Assembly: GCA_028023455.1 (NCBI GenBank)
Contig: JAQFVV010006426.1
Span: 742,001-806,000, forward strand
Length of the DNA: 64,000 nt
Direction of reading: 5' to 3'
DNA from: Epiperipatus broadwayi
Lineage: Eukaryota > Onychophora > Udeonychophora > Euonychophora > Peripatidae
In this document: positions 46,391 to 58,784 of the stretch, piece after piece
Layout of the letters: each line of letters starts with the position of its first letter
Position numbering within the stretch: the first letter of the stretch is position 1
Notes under the pieces: model-generated
What the model saw: only the letters and a program-made list of their open reading frames with translations
Told to the model about the DNA's origin: nothing
The model's database searches: none
Program-made: the position numbers and the translations under genes

Positions 46391-46595
46391 GGTTTGATAC
46401 ATGTATTATTGTTGAAATAAAATAGTAACATTTAATTTACTGCGACTTTATTTATTGCTTTTTTTATACTTTAGATAAAATAAAAATTTTAATATATATT
46501 TTTACATTAATTTATATATAATTATTATTATTCTATAAATTTATTACATTAAATTTTAATGATGTCTAGAACAAAATGACATATTTATCAACTTT

Positions 46596-46793
46596 ACAGA
46601 AGAATTGGCAATGGAATTTCTGTACATAAATGAAACAAAAATTGAAAGAAATATTCTATGCAAGGTATGTAATAAAATTTTTTTCAAAATATCTGGAAGA
46701 AAAGATATATCAGTGCATAACGAGTCTGATTTGCTAAAAAAATTATTGCCGAGTTCTTCAGCCTCTTCAAAATTGATTACTCCCTCCCCATAA
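46596..46793 (+). pseudogene. BED-like zinc-finger fragment, probably from a hAT transposon
   Basis: The frame reads ILCKVCNKIF, SGRKDISVHNESD and LPSSSASSKLI. This is the pattern of BED-like fingers (C-x2-C, GG/GR.DI..H....H) at the N-terminus of some hAT-type transposases, where it binds DNA. The last His is Leu and the frame stops after about 60 codons, so only a non-functional fragment remains. No transposon ends were found; family R repeats bracket it. A domesticated-gene exon is possible but unsupported. Confidence 0.45.
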
Positions 46794-46862
46794 AAACAGA
46801 ATTTCTGTTTTCTAGACACACCATTTATCATAATCACAGTTTTCACTATATGGATTATATAA

Positions 46863-47381
46863 ACAGAGCAAAACTCTCCATACCGTATTGCCACCTGTGC
46901 TAAACAGAGTAATCAATGGATGCCAGAAGGCTTGTGCATAAAATCCCTATCTAATGCCTACTCATCCAATATCCCCAGACTAGTTTCTGGCTTGTGGCCT
47001 TTGTCAGTGAGGAGCTTTGGATCTGAGAGCACTGCATCTAGATCTTAAGATCTAATGCAACCCTCTAGCAACCACCTTTTATCTCTACTTAACTACTAAA
47101 CTATGAGAATGAAATTGAAAACACAAAAATATTTTCAATCTAAGCTCAATAGCTTAAATAGTCATATGGGTCTGAACTCAGTTCAGCACCCATACATTTT
47201 GGTGTCTTTGGCTCTTTTACAACCATAGCCACCACTATCCTATTAGGCAGGATTGGTGTTAAACCATTAAGCATCACATGAACACATTTCCTATACTAGC
47301 ACATTAATTGTTGATAAACAGAGCAAAACTCTCCATACCGTATTGCCACCTGTGCTAAACAGAGTAATCAATGGATGCCAG
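46863..47381 (-). repeat. Family R repeat R4: tandem unit of 455 bp
   Basis: The 64-bp stretch starting ACAGAGCAAAACTCTCC at 46,863 recurs identically at 47,318, a period of 455 bp. The unit contains an HHR-like fold on the minus strand (46,973-47,012) in which the core reads CTGACAA instead of CTGATGA, so it is likely inactive. Otherwise it matches R1 and R2 throughout. Confidence 0.8.
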
Positions 47382-49970
47382 AGTGACTTAGTGGCGCACT
47401 CGGTGATCAAAAGAAGTTTGAAGTGACCGGTACAATATAATATATATATACATTAACAAACAATGACTAATTAAGAAAAACTCATTTTTCAGAAAAATAT
47501 ATTTTAGAATCATTATTTTATAATCGATAACTTAATTAAACTTTCCATTTTATAAAATTGTAAAAAAAAATTTTCCCCAAAGACTCCAATATACACAATT
47601 AATTTTTTAATTATTAATTATCAGGGTATGACAAGCTGCACTAAACCTAAGACTAAGTTTAGGTAAATGTTAATTTAAAAATCAGTACTTAAACATTGAT
47701 TAATACAACTGAATCTACATTATTTAATTTTTTACAGTTCCTATGAGCTGGTTATTTTAATATAACTTATAAGTAATACTTTATAGTTTAGTCAAATAAT
47801 TGAAGAACAGAATCTATTTTGTGAAATTTGAGTGATATGATTTTTCCCCCCAAATCTTCATACTAGTATTGTGTTTTTTATAAAGCACTTTTGATTTATT
47901 ATTTTTATCATTCAAATGATGCTGACTTTCTCTCAATAAATCCTTTGGTTCATAATTATCATATGGCAATTCCCTTCTTTTCTAGGCATTCTGATAAGTA
48001 CTTCACAAAATTTAATTCTATGATGAAGTCAGATCATTATCAAACTCATTCAATCCTTATTCATTTTATTACAAGGATTAAAATTATTAAGTCAATTATT
48101 AAAAGTGTTTTGGCATTTTACTCTTCATAGTGCACAACAACAAAGCATATACTTGCTGAGATAAATGAAACAGACATTTACCTATTAGATTGATTGAGAA
48201 CACTTCCTGATTGAAATGATTTTAAAATGATGGATCCTAAATCTTTAACAAAATAAGACAATGCAAGATCTTTTGTGATAATAAACAGTGAGGATTGCCA
48301 ATTCCTCTACAAGCTTTGATAAATGCTTGTACAAAAGCCAGCACTTAAAATATCCCTATGACTCTTATTTTGACTTTTGTGATAATATCTTAAGATCCTC
48401 AATTTAATAACTTGTATAACGTATTCTTATCTTAGACAAAGTCTATGATATCAAAACATTTCTTCCATTAAATGGCTTGTCCTACTAATGAACTGTTGAA
48501 TAGAAACCTAAATAGTGTATCATAATACTTATTCTATAAAAATTTGGAAAAACAGAAATAAAGAATGTAAAATAACCTAAACTCTAAAATCTTTTTAAAA
48601 CCAATACAGGAATTAAATTCATTTAAGAATATTATTCAATTGAAACTTTCCTTAGTGATCAAAGATTTTAATTATTTTTTTAGAATAGTATAAATTATAT
48701 AACAACATTAAAATATTAACAATTGATGAATTCTTAATTATTTTTATTAGACTAGAGATTATAACAACATTACCCTCACACAAGATAGGGACTGGTTTCT
48801 TTCCACTTATAATATCTTGTAAGTGTAATCATAAACTTATGACCAAAGATGTGAAAAAAATGTATGGTCTTGAAGATGCACATCTCATGCTGAACCAAAT
48901 TACACTACAGAAATATTCATTTAATGATTTCTTGTTTCTTTTTTTAACAACTGAAGAAATCTATTGATTCATTCTAAATAAAAGTTTAGCCAAATATTAT
49001 AATCATTTTTTACCTTTGCAATAAATTGTACAAAAGATTCATTTTTTTTGTCTTTTGCATTTATTTGGATAATAGAATGTCAGTTTATTTTCCAAACTAA
49101 GCATATTGCTAATTCATCAAATTCCTGTGTGCAATGATAGATTATGTATTATAATGACTTTAGTTATATGTCTAAAACAAATTTATAGGCCAGAGTATTA
49201 TTCAAAACATGGCTACTTTTTTAATAATTCAATAATAATATATATTATTAATTTAAATTACATAAAAACCATGTGCCAAAAAGTAATTGATTAACATTAT
49301 GTAAATTATGTCAACATATGTTCCATATGTTTATATCAATTAGCAATATATTGTCAAGACAACATTATAAATAGATAAAAAGTGAATTTTTTACTTTCTA
49401 TCCTTATAAGTATAGAGGATTTGAACTCAGATTTTCTATCCTTATGCAAGTTTTTTTAAATAGTACCGTAAATGCTAGCAATGACACATAACCCCAAAAA
49501 ATTTTAATTACCAAAAAGTTAAAATTAACCTCATATAAATTTGCCAAGGTAAACCGTTTGCAGATAATTTAATAATAATTTTTACAATCTTACAAATAAA
49601 TTAAGTTTCAAAACCTAAAATAACTATAAATGCTGAAATTAACTGGTCATTATATGCAAGTCAATTCATCATGATTTATTTACACTTCTCGGCAAACTTA
49701 TACTTTTATTACAATATCTATTATTCCTAGAATTCATAATCTATTTTAAAAACTTAGACAAGCATAGGGAATGAATATCCTTTTTTTTTTGTTCATAATA
49801 TTGTCTCGACAATAGATTACTGATGCATAAGAGATGTGATAAATTAATTTAGGCATAATAATCAGTTAACTTTTGGCATGTATGGTTTATTTTATTTAAA
49901 ATTCTAGAGAATAGTTTCTCTAAAAGATTGTAAAAATGATTATTTCTTAATCAGTCAGCAAATGGTTTAT
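47382..49970. other. AT-rich DNA; possible SINE head at its start, no gene seen
   Basis: GTGACTTAGTGGCGCACTCG at 47,383-47,402 resembles a tRNA 5' half with an A box (TGACTTAGTGG), but no B box follows. The remainder has no supported feature. Confidence 0.35.
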
Positions 49971-49974
49971 AAAC

Positions 49975-50105
49975 CACCGAGCATCACATGATCACCATTT
50001 CTTATGCTTGCTCATAACTTATTAAAACAGGCAAAACTCTCCATACAGTAGTGCCACTCTGGCTTGCATTGAGTGGCACTACTGTATGGAGAGTTTTGCC
50101 TGTTT
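49975..50105. repeat. Family R junction R5 with a perfect 34-bp inverted repeat
   Basis: 50,025-50,058 and 50,072-50,105 are perfect inverted copies starting AAACAGGCAAAACTCTCC, separated by 13 bp. Upstream 49,978-50,024 continues the R unit on one side only. This is a head-to-head junction of two R copies. Confidence 0.85.
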
Positions 50106-50489
50106 CAAATGGTTTATGTTGGCTGATTTAAATCTCTTGATAGAGTTTTAATTTTATCTCATTTGCTTTCGTTTCTAGCACTTACAATATATATAAGAAT
50201 AGGAAGTGAATATTCATTTTTTTTGGTTGCCTTGACAATAGACCACTGATTGGTGATGCATGAGCATGAACACTCTGGTGATGTAATTTAATTTATGTAT
50301 ATTAGATTTGTACCAGATTTATATCTAATTAATTTATATTATTTGTATTTGTACTTGAATGGTCTGGCCATTTATACAGAAAAGGTAATCTATATACATT
50401 TTGCTTTGATATATAACATATCTTAATCATAGCACTTGAGATGACTCTTTAGTGTTCAGAGTCTACAAGTATACTTGGTAAATATTTTA

Positions 50490-51110
50490 ATATTTAAAAT
50501 CATTTAAATTTATTTCTTTAATATTCAAAAATATTTAAATCCCTTCAAAAAACCCACTTTATCAAGAGGAGGATGCTTGTGTCTTTTTTGTTTATAGCAA
50601 ATATAGCTATTGCTGAAGCCTTTTTAATATTCTATATTTTCTCTCAGTGCATACAATTCCAGTTTTAGACAAATCAAATTTATGGTCAGAATTTTGTTCA
50701 TGATTTATAGATATAGAGGTATATTTATTGCTTATTTTTGCTCTATTGTATAAATATCTATGCTGAGCTAGTTTTGTTGAGAGATTAGCCATCACTTCCC
50801 CATAATATGCAAAATTACGCATAGCTTAATTGCATTTAATTTTGTAGATGATTTGATGAGTTGATTCAATAGGCAGTTTGTCTTTCAAATTGTTAAACAA
50901 TTTGTTCAGTAAAGGTATAGTATGAAAACTTATATTTTTCAGAGCATTTTTTTTTTTAAATTTCTGAGAGACTTTCAGGATGTACGGAAGGCTTATTCAT
51001 TTTTTAGTCTTTATGAGTTGAGACTGTGAAGGTTTTTTTAGTTTATTATAAAATTTATCAATTGTGTTGAAAATTTTATTAATATTATAGTCTAGGTTTT
51101 GAAAATCTTT
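50490..51110 (-). pseudogene. PLE remnant: end of reverse transcriptase region and GIY-YIG endonuclease
   Basis: On the minus strand from about 51,030 the order is ISLPYILKVSQKFK (PLE 'LPYv..lS.k' linker), IIYKIKC, YYGEVMANLSTKLAQH (GIY-YIG active site: Y..I.C, YxGE/QT, L..RL.EH), then NSDHKFDL and ERKYRILKRLQ. This matches the C-terminal GIY-YIG nuclease of endonuclease-bearing PLEs, which nicks the target for reverse transcription. One or two stops break it and most of the RT is missing. R-family repeats lie on both sides (49,975-50,105 and 51,165-51,406), so R is probably this element's terminal repeat. Confidence 0.75.
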
Positions 51111-51164
51111 TAATATATGTGTCTCTAATATAGAAATTTAAAATTGTGTAAATTTGAAATGTTG

Positions 51165-51406
51165 CATGATCATCATTTCTTATGCTTGTTCATAACTGTT
51201 ATTAAAACAGGCAAAACTCTTCATACAGTAGTGCCACTCAGTGCAAGACAAAATAATCTATGGTGAAAACTACAAGCTAGAAACTAGTCTGGAGATATTG
51301 GATGAGTAGGCACTAGATAGGGTTTTTATGCACAAGCCTTCTGGCATCCATTGATTACTCTGGCTTGCACTGAGTGGCGCTACTGCATGGAGAGTTTTGC
51401 CTGTTT
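51165..51406. repeat. Family R copy R6, bounded by inverted R termini
   Basis: It starts within R sequence, then AAACAGGCAAAACTC (51,205) and ends as its inverted copy GAGTTTTGCCTGTTT (51,406). Between them is a shortened R unit with GAAACTAGTCTGGAGATATT but with the CTGATGA box lost. Confidence 0.75.
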
Positions 51407-51575
51407 AAATTTGAAATGAATAGGAAAATAATATAGATGCATATATTAAAGATTTACAAAACCTAAAATATAATATTAACAAATGATTTGTGAATCATAA
51501 TAGTAATATAATCACACATATCCTCATTATTGCATATATAATAGCAGTAATTTATTTGCAGGCATATTAATATAT

Positions 51576-53274
51576 TGTAATATTGTGGGCACTAGCCATT
51601 TCAATATTACAAGCTTCTTAAGTTTAAATTTAGATTTAATTAGTATTTAATTTTCGAATTTTTTTTTTTTTTTAAATAATGGATATTTGATTCAATTAGA
51701 TGTTTTATTGTTTTTCCCAAATGATAATATGGAAATTCTAGACAATTTTTTTTAATAATTCTCAAACATTATTTTTTTTATAATAAGATATTTTTTCTCA
51801 TGTGTCATAGCATCAGCTGGGAAGCGATCTCGCTAATCCGGAATAACTGCTTGTAAAGCAGCTGTGGCTGACGTCTCGACCACCAATGCTTGCCGATAAC
51901 AAGATATTTTAATAAGAGACAAAAGTATAAAATAAATAATTTCTTTTGTTCTCTTGCTTCAATCATTTTAACTATTTACCGGTTTGATTTTGAAAAGTAT
52001 ATTGAAACTTTTGATTTTAACTTTTGAAAGAAATTAAGAGAGATAAAGTTTTATAGTATTTTTAAAAAGAAAAGAAGAAAAATGATTTTAACTTTTTTTA
52101 AAATTTTTTACTTTAAGAGATGTTTTTTTTTTGTTCTCTTTCTCTCCAAAAGCAAGGGTAGTGTTTATCAAATCAGTCTAATTAATCTGAATATTTTGCT
52201 TACTTTTGACAAAAAAAAATTTTAATTGAAAAAGGAACGTCAAAAGTTTTATGATTCTAATTTAAATGTTTGATTTGTTTTTCAATCTCAATGTTGAAGG
52301 AAGGAAATAGCTGAACCATTGTATTTGTAAAAATTGACCTAATTGATTATTACTAATTGTATCATATGGCAGATATATTATGGTTGGCTTGAAGACTGGG
52401 TTATTCCAAATTATAAAAAAGGGAAGTCATTAGACAAAAGATTTACATGTCTGATGAGAAGCATTTACTCTTGATTCAATTGCTGAAGAAGACAGTGGAA
52501 GAAAACAAAATTTTGACACAACTATTAAAAAAACAGAAATCTTATCCAAGCTGTTGAAGTTTTAATCAAGCTGTTAGCTCACTATGTATTTATAAAAATT
52601 ATTTCTACAGTGAAAACTATGTATTAAGTTAGATGAAAGCTAAACATCATTCTTCCTCCATGTAACCTGCCTATTCAGAAAATGTAAAGAAGTTACATTA
52701 GAAATAATCTACAACCTTGTCTCCAGCCAAGAACATGAGTGCCTCTGTGTTTTAGACCAAGAAAAATTATTGGAAATAAAATTAATAGATCTTGCTGTTT
52801 ATTAACCTAAAAATATTGCATACCAAGAAAAGGAGAAATTAATTATAGACATGGTATAGAAACCTTCAAGAAGACCAACAGGAAACTGGAAAATTATAAC
52901 TGCAAAGGACTTCAAGAAATGTAAAATCATGGTTAAATATATTTTTTATGTGCACATTGTATTTTCAGTTATAGTTAAAAACAATTTTTCTTTTTACAAT
53001 TTTATAAAAATAAGAAATGATAATTTTGAATAATTTAGTTAATTTAATATTTTTTAATGAAACATTTTTTTAATCCATTCAATTTTTCTCTTCAAAATTA
53101 TAAGAGTTTTTTTGAAAAATTTAATTTTACTAAATTTAAATTTTTCTTTTTGAAACATTTCTTTCATATTTAATTAGCTTTATTTATTTCATTTGTGATC
53201 TGAAGGGATAATGAAAATGAGGTTTCATCTCATATCCTCCTTACATTCACCCTCTCTTATACCATACCATTACA
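51576..53274 (+). repeat. LTR1 of element C
   Basis: The terminal hairpin is TGTAATATTG...CAATATTACA (10 bp, perfect). TATA is at 51,926-51,932 (GTATAAAATAAATAA). It carries a 106-bp insertion at 51,795-51,900 that LTR2 lacks, and itself lacks ~1.8 kb present in LTR2. Confidence 0.75.
51795..51900 (+). mobile_element. 106-bp GC-richer SINE-like insertion in LTR1 of C
   Basis: It is flanked by the duplication AAGATATTTT (51,785-51,794 and 51,901-51,910) and absent from the same place in LTR2, so it is a genuine insertion. About half G+C in a very AT-rich setting. TAGCATCAGCTGG fits an A box, GTCTCGACCAC weakly fits a B box, and CTGC-TTGTAAA-GCAG resembles an anticodon arm. It does not fold as a full tRNA. 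A very short tRNA-related SINE is the best guess. Confidence 0.5.
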
Positions 53275-55378
53275 AACAGTGAACCAACTGTGGCCAATGA
53301 TGATCAAGTTCTGATGATCAGTGACAACATAACTTGAACCTCAAAAATTAGAACTGAAAAAGAGGTCTATTTTGATGCAGAATTAATTTAAAAATGTATT
53401 ACTGTGAAATATGAGAAGAGTATAGATGACTATATTATAATTTGATTATAATTTATAAAATAGTAGTATTAATGTATATTTAAGGAATTAATATTTAAAG
53501 TTGATAAGAAAAGTGTGATTTTTGTAGATAAGATTGAATTTTTGACTGTTGAAGTTTGTTTATCTGTACTTTCAGTTTTGGTGATGGATGGGAGAGTTTA
53601 CCATTAGCTTGAGGATACAATGTTTTCACGCAACTCCAAGGAGTGTTTATCTCAGGCATTGCTCCAACCTACTTTCAAATTTCCAGTTGTTTGTCATGGC
53701 TTGGTTAATGTAGTTTTGCCACGATCTACAGCCTCTAAGTCTCCAAGGAAAGAACAAGGCATAGTTTTGTATTTACCAGCTCCTAGGAATAAAAGAAACA
53801 GGGCTTTGCAAAGATTTTTGCATTATTTTGAAGTGTGAGCAGCTTACTTACTGTCTAAATTGAGATAGACATTCTGGTGTTTATGCTGCATTGTGTACTT
53901 ATAGTTCAGTTGTTGGATTCTGTATCTATCTCAGGATTGCAGGTCACTAAGAATTTTTTTTTGCTGTCAGATTCTCATCAGATCTCTACGAAAGATTTTG
54001 ATAAATGGTTTGTTACATGAACTCATTTTTGTATATGCATATGTACCTAAAATAAAAGTAAATAATAAAAATAATAGTGAATAATAAATCAATCACACAC
54101 ACATGAGCAGGATAGAATTGGAGAATGCAGAGGAAATAAATTAAACTAGACAAATAAAGCCAGATATTGAGACAATAATGCTTAAGGAAAAACAGATTAG
54201 GGGTGGCTAATAATAGTAGTGTTAGATAAGGTGTTGCATGGAAGTAGGTGATGCTAAGCTTATTTAATGAGATATTTTTAAAAGTTCATTTTTGTATTTC
54301 CTCTGTAAAAATAATTTAACACAGTTTTTCTTGAAGATTAAAAAGTTCTATAATAAAAACATGCTGACAAGAACAAAATTGAAAAAGATGGAAGAATATA
54401 ATAATGAAAAAGATCAGCAATCAACTGAGGGAACAGAAAAAATAGATGATATGACCATGTCAACCAGTTAGCATAAATATTTATGAGCAGTCAAAAAAAA
54501 ATTGAAGAAAATTAAAAAAGAACAGAAGAAATGTTTAAACAAATAAATCAACAAAGAAAAAAAAAAGAGAAGAGAATTATAAAAAAAGAACAAAGAGAAA
54601 AGGATACTAAAAAAGACAAGAACAAAAAGAGTAAAAAGAAAGCTAAAGAAACTCAAATGCTGATAGTGAAAATGGAATAAAGCCATCAGCAAAGACAAGA
54701 AAATAATAAAAAAAGTAGAAGAAATTCAAATGCTTTTAAAAAAGTAGTAGTCAGACGCTATTTACAGAAATGAAATAAATAAATCATCAAAGACAAGATA
54801 TATTATTAAGTAAAATAGAAGATTACAATCAAAGGATTTGGATTAAAATAGAAGCAAGTGATTAAGAGTAATAGACAATAAAATAATGAACCAGATAATA
54901 CAAGAGACTGTCCAAATCATTATCCATATAACAAGATAAGAAAAAGCAGCACAAAGAAAATTTGGCAAGATAATTTTCTGTATTGACAAAAGAAATATTG
55001 AGCCAGTAATAGTGTAAATGTGATCAGGAGACTTTGGTTCTTCCAATTTTCAATATAAGTCTTTCCCAAAAATGAGATAAAATCAGTATTGAAAATATGG
55101 ATGTTGAAAGAAGTAACAAAAATAATCCAAAGGGGGAGGCTTGAAAGAGAAGAAAGATTAATAATCATTTTGAGAGTAGGGACAATTAGAACAGATCTTT
55201 ACCACTCTATCACAGCCAGATTCAAAGACCCCCTAAATATGCATGGATTAGAATACTTACCTGAATGTCCCTATAATCTTGGACAACACCAGTAATAATG
55301 TGATCATTAACATATGTAGTTAAAATGATGGAAAAAATGTGGAATCACATTTTATTGTCTCATTTTAAGGGTGGGTAT
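53275..55378 (+). pseudogene. Interior of element C: gag-like remnant
   Basis: ATG at 54,361 opens MLTRTKLKKMEEYNNEK; after stops, Lys/Glu-rich coiled-coil-like stretches continue to about 54,900, and a last frame (55,089-55,295) ends in PLNMHGLEYLPECPYNLG. The coiled-coil-first layout recalls Gag of element A. An isolated piece at 53,755-53,838 (YLPAPRNKRNRALQRFL) resembles the gypsy RT thumb motif ('fPaP...kqLq.FLG'), but it lies upstream of gag, so this may be chance. I assign no functional protein. Confidence 0.4.
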
Positions 55379-58300
55379 TGTAACATTATTGGTGCTAGTT
55401 ATGCCAATATTACAATCTCCTTAAGTTTGGATTTAGATTTAATTAATGTTTAATTTTTGATGATTTTTGTAATAATGGATATTTTATTTAATTAGATGTT
55501 CCTAGACAATATTCTTTAATAATTCTCAAATATTTTTTTTTATAATAAGATGAATATTTCAATAAATAGTACATGTTTGTAAAAGAGAGAGGAAAGTATA
55601 AAATCAAATAATTTATTTTCTCTCTCTTCAATAATTTTAATTATTTGCCAGTGTCGATTTTGAAAAATTTATTGAAACTTTTGATTTTAACTTTTGAAAG
55701 AAAATAAGAGATATAAAGTTTTATGCTTAATAGTATTTTTTTAAAAAAAATATATAAAATTTTAACATTTTAAAATTTTTTTTACTTTAATTGATCAGAG
55801 CTGTTTAATCTCTTTCCAAAAGTAAAGGTAGTGATTATCAAATCAGTCTTATTAATGTGATTTTGTTGTGTTTTTTTGGCAAGAAAATTTTTTAATTAAA
55901 AAAGAAATATCAAAGTTTTACGATTCTAATTTAAATTTTTGACTTGTTTTTAATGTCACTATTGAAGGAGGGAAATAGTTGAACCATCATATTTGTAAAA
56001 ATTGACCCAATTGGTTATCACTAATTGTATAATGTGGGAGACAGATTGTGGATAGCTTGAAGATAGGATTGTTCCAAAATTATAAAAAGGGAATGTTAGT
56101 CAGAAGATTTAAATGTCTGATAAAAAGCATTCACTCTTAATCCAACTGCTGAAGAAGAAAGAAAGAAGTTCCTGACACAACTGCTGAACAAGAAAAACCA
56201 ACAATCTTATCCAAGCTGTTAAAGTTTTAATCAAGCTATTAGCACACTATGTGTTTATTTATAAAAATAGTTTCTACAATGAAAACCATGTGCTAAGTTA
56301 GCTAAAAGCTAAAAATCATTCATTCTCCATGTAACCTATCTAAAAAATGTGAAGAAGTTATCCCTGAAATAATCTGCAACATTGTCTCCAGCTAAGAACA
56401 TGAGTGCTTCTGTGCATTAGACCTGGAAAGTTTGTTGGAAATAAAATGGATAAATTCTTGCCATTTGTTAACCTGAAAATAATACACACCATGACAAAAA
56501 CAAATTATTTATGTACATGGTATAGAAGTCTTCAACAAAAAGAACAATAAAGAACTGGTAAATTATAACCACAAAAAAGGACTTCAAAGAAATGTACAGC
56601 CATGGTTAAAAATATTTTTATGTGCACACTGTATTTTCACCTATAGGCAAAAAATTTTTTTTATATAATTTTATAAAACCATTGATAATTTGAATAATTT
56701 CATTAATTTAATATTTTCTGGTGAGTCATGCTTTTTTAAAATCTATTTAATTTTTCTCTTCAAAATTATAAAAGTTTTTTGAAAAATTTAATTTTACTAC
56801 ATTTAAATTTTTCTTTTTGATACCTTTTTATTTGATTTTCCCATCAAAATTCATCAAAGGATTAGTTAAGTTAATTTAAAAGTTATCTCTAATTTTAAAA
56901 ATGTTGTTTTTCCAAATGTTATTTAAAGAAATAAGTTATTGAGGCAAAAGTTAATTAATTCATAAAATTAACTGATTACTTATAATTTTTATGAAACTAT
57001 ATTTTTTTGATAAAATGAAGAAGTTAGAAATTTCATATTATCTTATTTTATTATTTATTGTTAATCAGTTTTTAAATAATTGTTAGAAAAATATTTTGTT
57101 TTAGTTGAAGTTTATATTCCTCCACCTATCTGTTACTTAGGATTTTTAAATTTTCCTAGAAAAAATATTTTATTATAGTAGATTGAATCTATAAATTATT
57201 TTAAATAAGCTTGCTCACAGTAATAGTTTGTAGAGTTCTTGTTTCCTGAGCTAGGTTAATGGTTACATATAGAGATTAGATTCAGGATGATGTTTGGACA
57301 TCCAGATGATCACCCTGTATGGTGGTAAGATATATCCTTTAAAATCCATGCACTATCTTTTATTTTTCTAATAAAAATAAAGTTATAGTTGACTGATATC
57401 TTAAGAGTACTATATGGTCAAAACATTAATGATGATCAGCATGTTTTGTATCACAGCATTTTTTATTGTTATATTCTTATGGATTAGCACTTAAGGCTGT
57501 GCATCCAAATTATAGTTTATCTCCACAAAAGTGAGCTGTGATAGTGCTATCATATTTGACATTTTAGGTTGCATGATGGTATTGCAATCATTACTTTACT
57601 ATATTGTTTTAAAGCATTGTATATGTTAAATCATGGTGTGTGTCAGGCTGCAGTGATTCTTTCTATGAAGTTTCCATTTTTAAAGTATTAATTTTAAAAA
57701 AATTCCAAGTGATATCAGCAGTATACAGACATTTTTGAATCTTTGTCTGTGATCGATTGACAACACATTCTATTGTTTGACAAAGCTATGAAAGAGGTGG
57801 TGATTTGTGATTGGATGATGCTTTAGATTCTTTTTCCCTGCAGCTAAATGCCACAAAAACATGATTTTCAATAATTGTTAATGATTAAGATGCAATAATT
57901 CTGTAAAAGACATTATTAAACCAAAATCTACACCATTAGGAGGGTTTGTCATTGAAAACATTTTATTTTTAAATGTACAGCTCTTAGAAAGTATAGAAAG
58001 TACATTATGAAAAATGGAAATTGCCACAGAAATAGCCATTACAGGCTAAAAAGAAAATTGTGCTTGTAAAAATTAAGTGAAATACTTTAATAACAATAAT
58101 TTACTAACTTTTAGATTTTTTTGTTTTTTAATGATAACTAATTCTAAATATATAATTTTTTAATGACATAAAATTTTAATATTTCATTCTTCTAACTTTT
58201 TGAATAGGTATTGTGGAGCCAATAATGACATGTTTCTTCGTTATCAGTAAGATTTCAGTTAGATACTTATTTTCACAATTTTAAAATATTAATTTTAAAT

Positions 58301-58784
58301 ATATTTTGATTTTAAGTGTTATAAGGCTTAAATATTTTTAATATATAAATTAATTTTGTAATATACATAAAAAGATTTACTTGCATAAAAAAATCAAACA
58401 TGGCATCATATTAAAAATATTCACTAAAACCTATTCAAAAATTTGTGAGTGGGGTTGATACTGATGTAGTTATATATTGGCTGCAAATATGGCAGTGTCT
58501 AGATAATTAGCCTATTCAATTCCAGTCACAAGGTTGACTGTTGCTTTTTGTTGTTGATTGTTCATAATGATGAATGATTTAATTACTTTTGTTTAATGCT
58601 GGATGAATTTATAGTTAGTTTTATTTTTTGCTGATCTCTCATGCTCATTCCTTTTATATTTGATGATTTAGTCTCTCATGTCAATCAGTAATGGTTATGA
58701 TTTATTAAATGGAAATGATAATGGTTTCCCATCTCATATTTCCATCTACCCTTTATTGCACCCCTCTTCTTGTGTATCATTACA
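55379..58784 (+). repeat. LTR2 of element C (longer than LTR1)
   Basis: It matches LTR1 up to about 56,830 and again from about 58,690 (CCATCTCATAT...TATCATTACA). The ~1.85 kb between has no counterpart in LTR1: either an insertion here or a deletion there. That stretch has no recognised coding sequence. TATA is at 55,597-55,604. Confidence 0.65.

Larger units (their letters stand above)
51576..58784 (+). mobile_element. Element C: LTR retrotransposon, 7.2 kb, no convincing pol
   Basis: LTR1 (51,576-53,274) and LTR2 (55,379-58,784) share sequence from TGTAA...TTACA at the start to CATTACA at the end. Target duplication is ATAT (51,572-51,575; 58,785-58,788). A purine-rich AAGGGTGGG directly precedes LTR2, a good polypurine tract. 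The 2.1-kb interior has a gag-like Lys/Glu-rich region but no convincing RT or integrase, so it resembles a non-autonomous element like A. Confidence 0.75.

Noticed and set aside
51820-51880. True tRNA gene (TGT or TAC anticodon arm)
   Set aside because: Only the anticodon-like arm and a loose A box fit; the D- and T-arms and spacing do not make a cloverleaf.
53620-53838. Gypsy RT thumb fragment
   Set aside because: Similarity is confined to about 16 residues and the position, upstream of gag-like sequence, is wrong; kept only as a note under element C.
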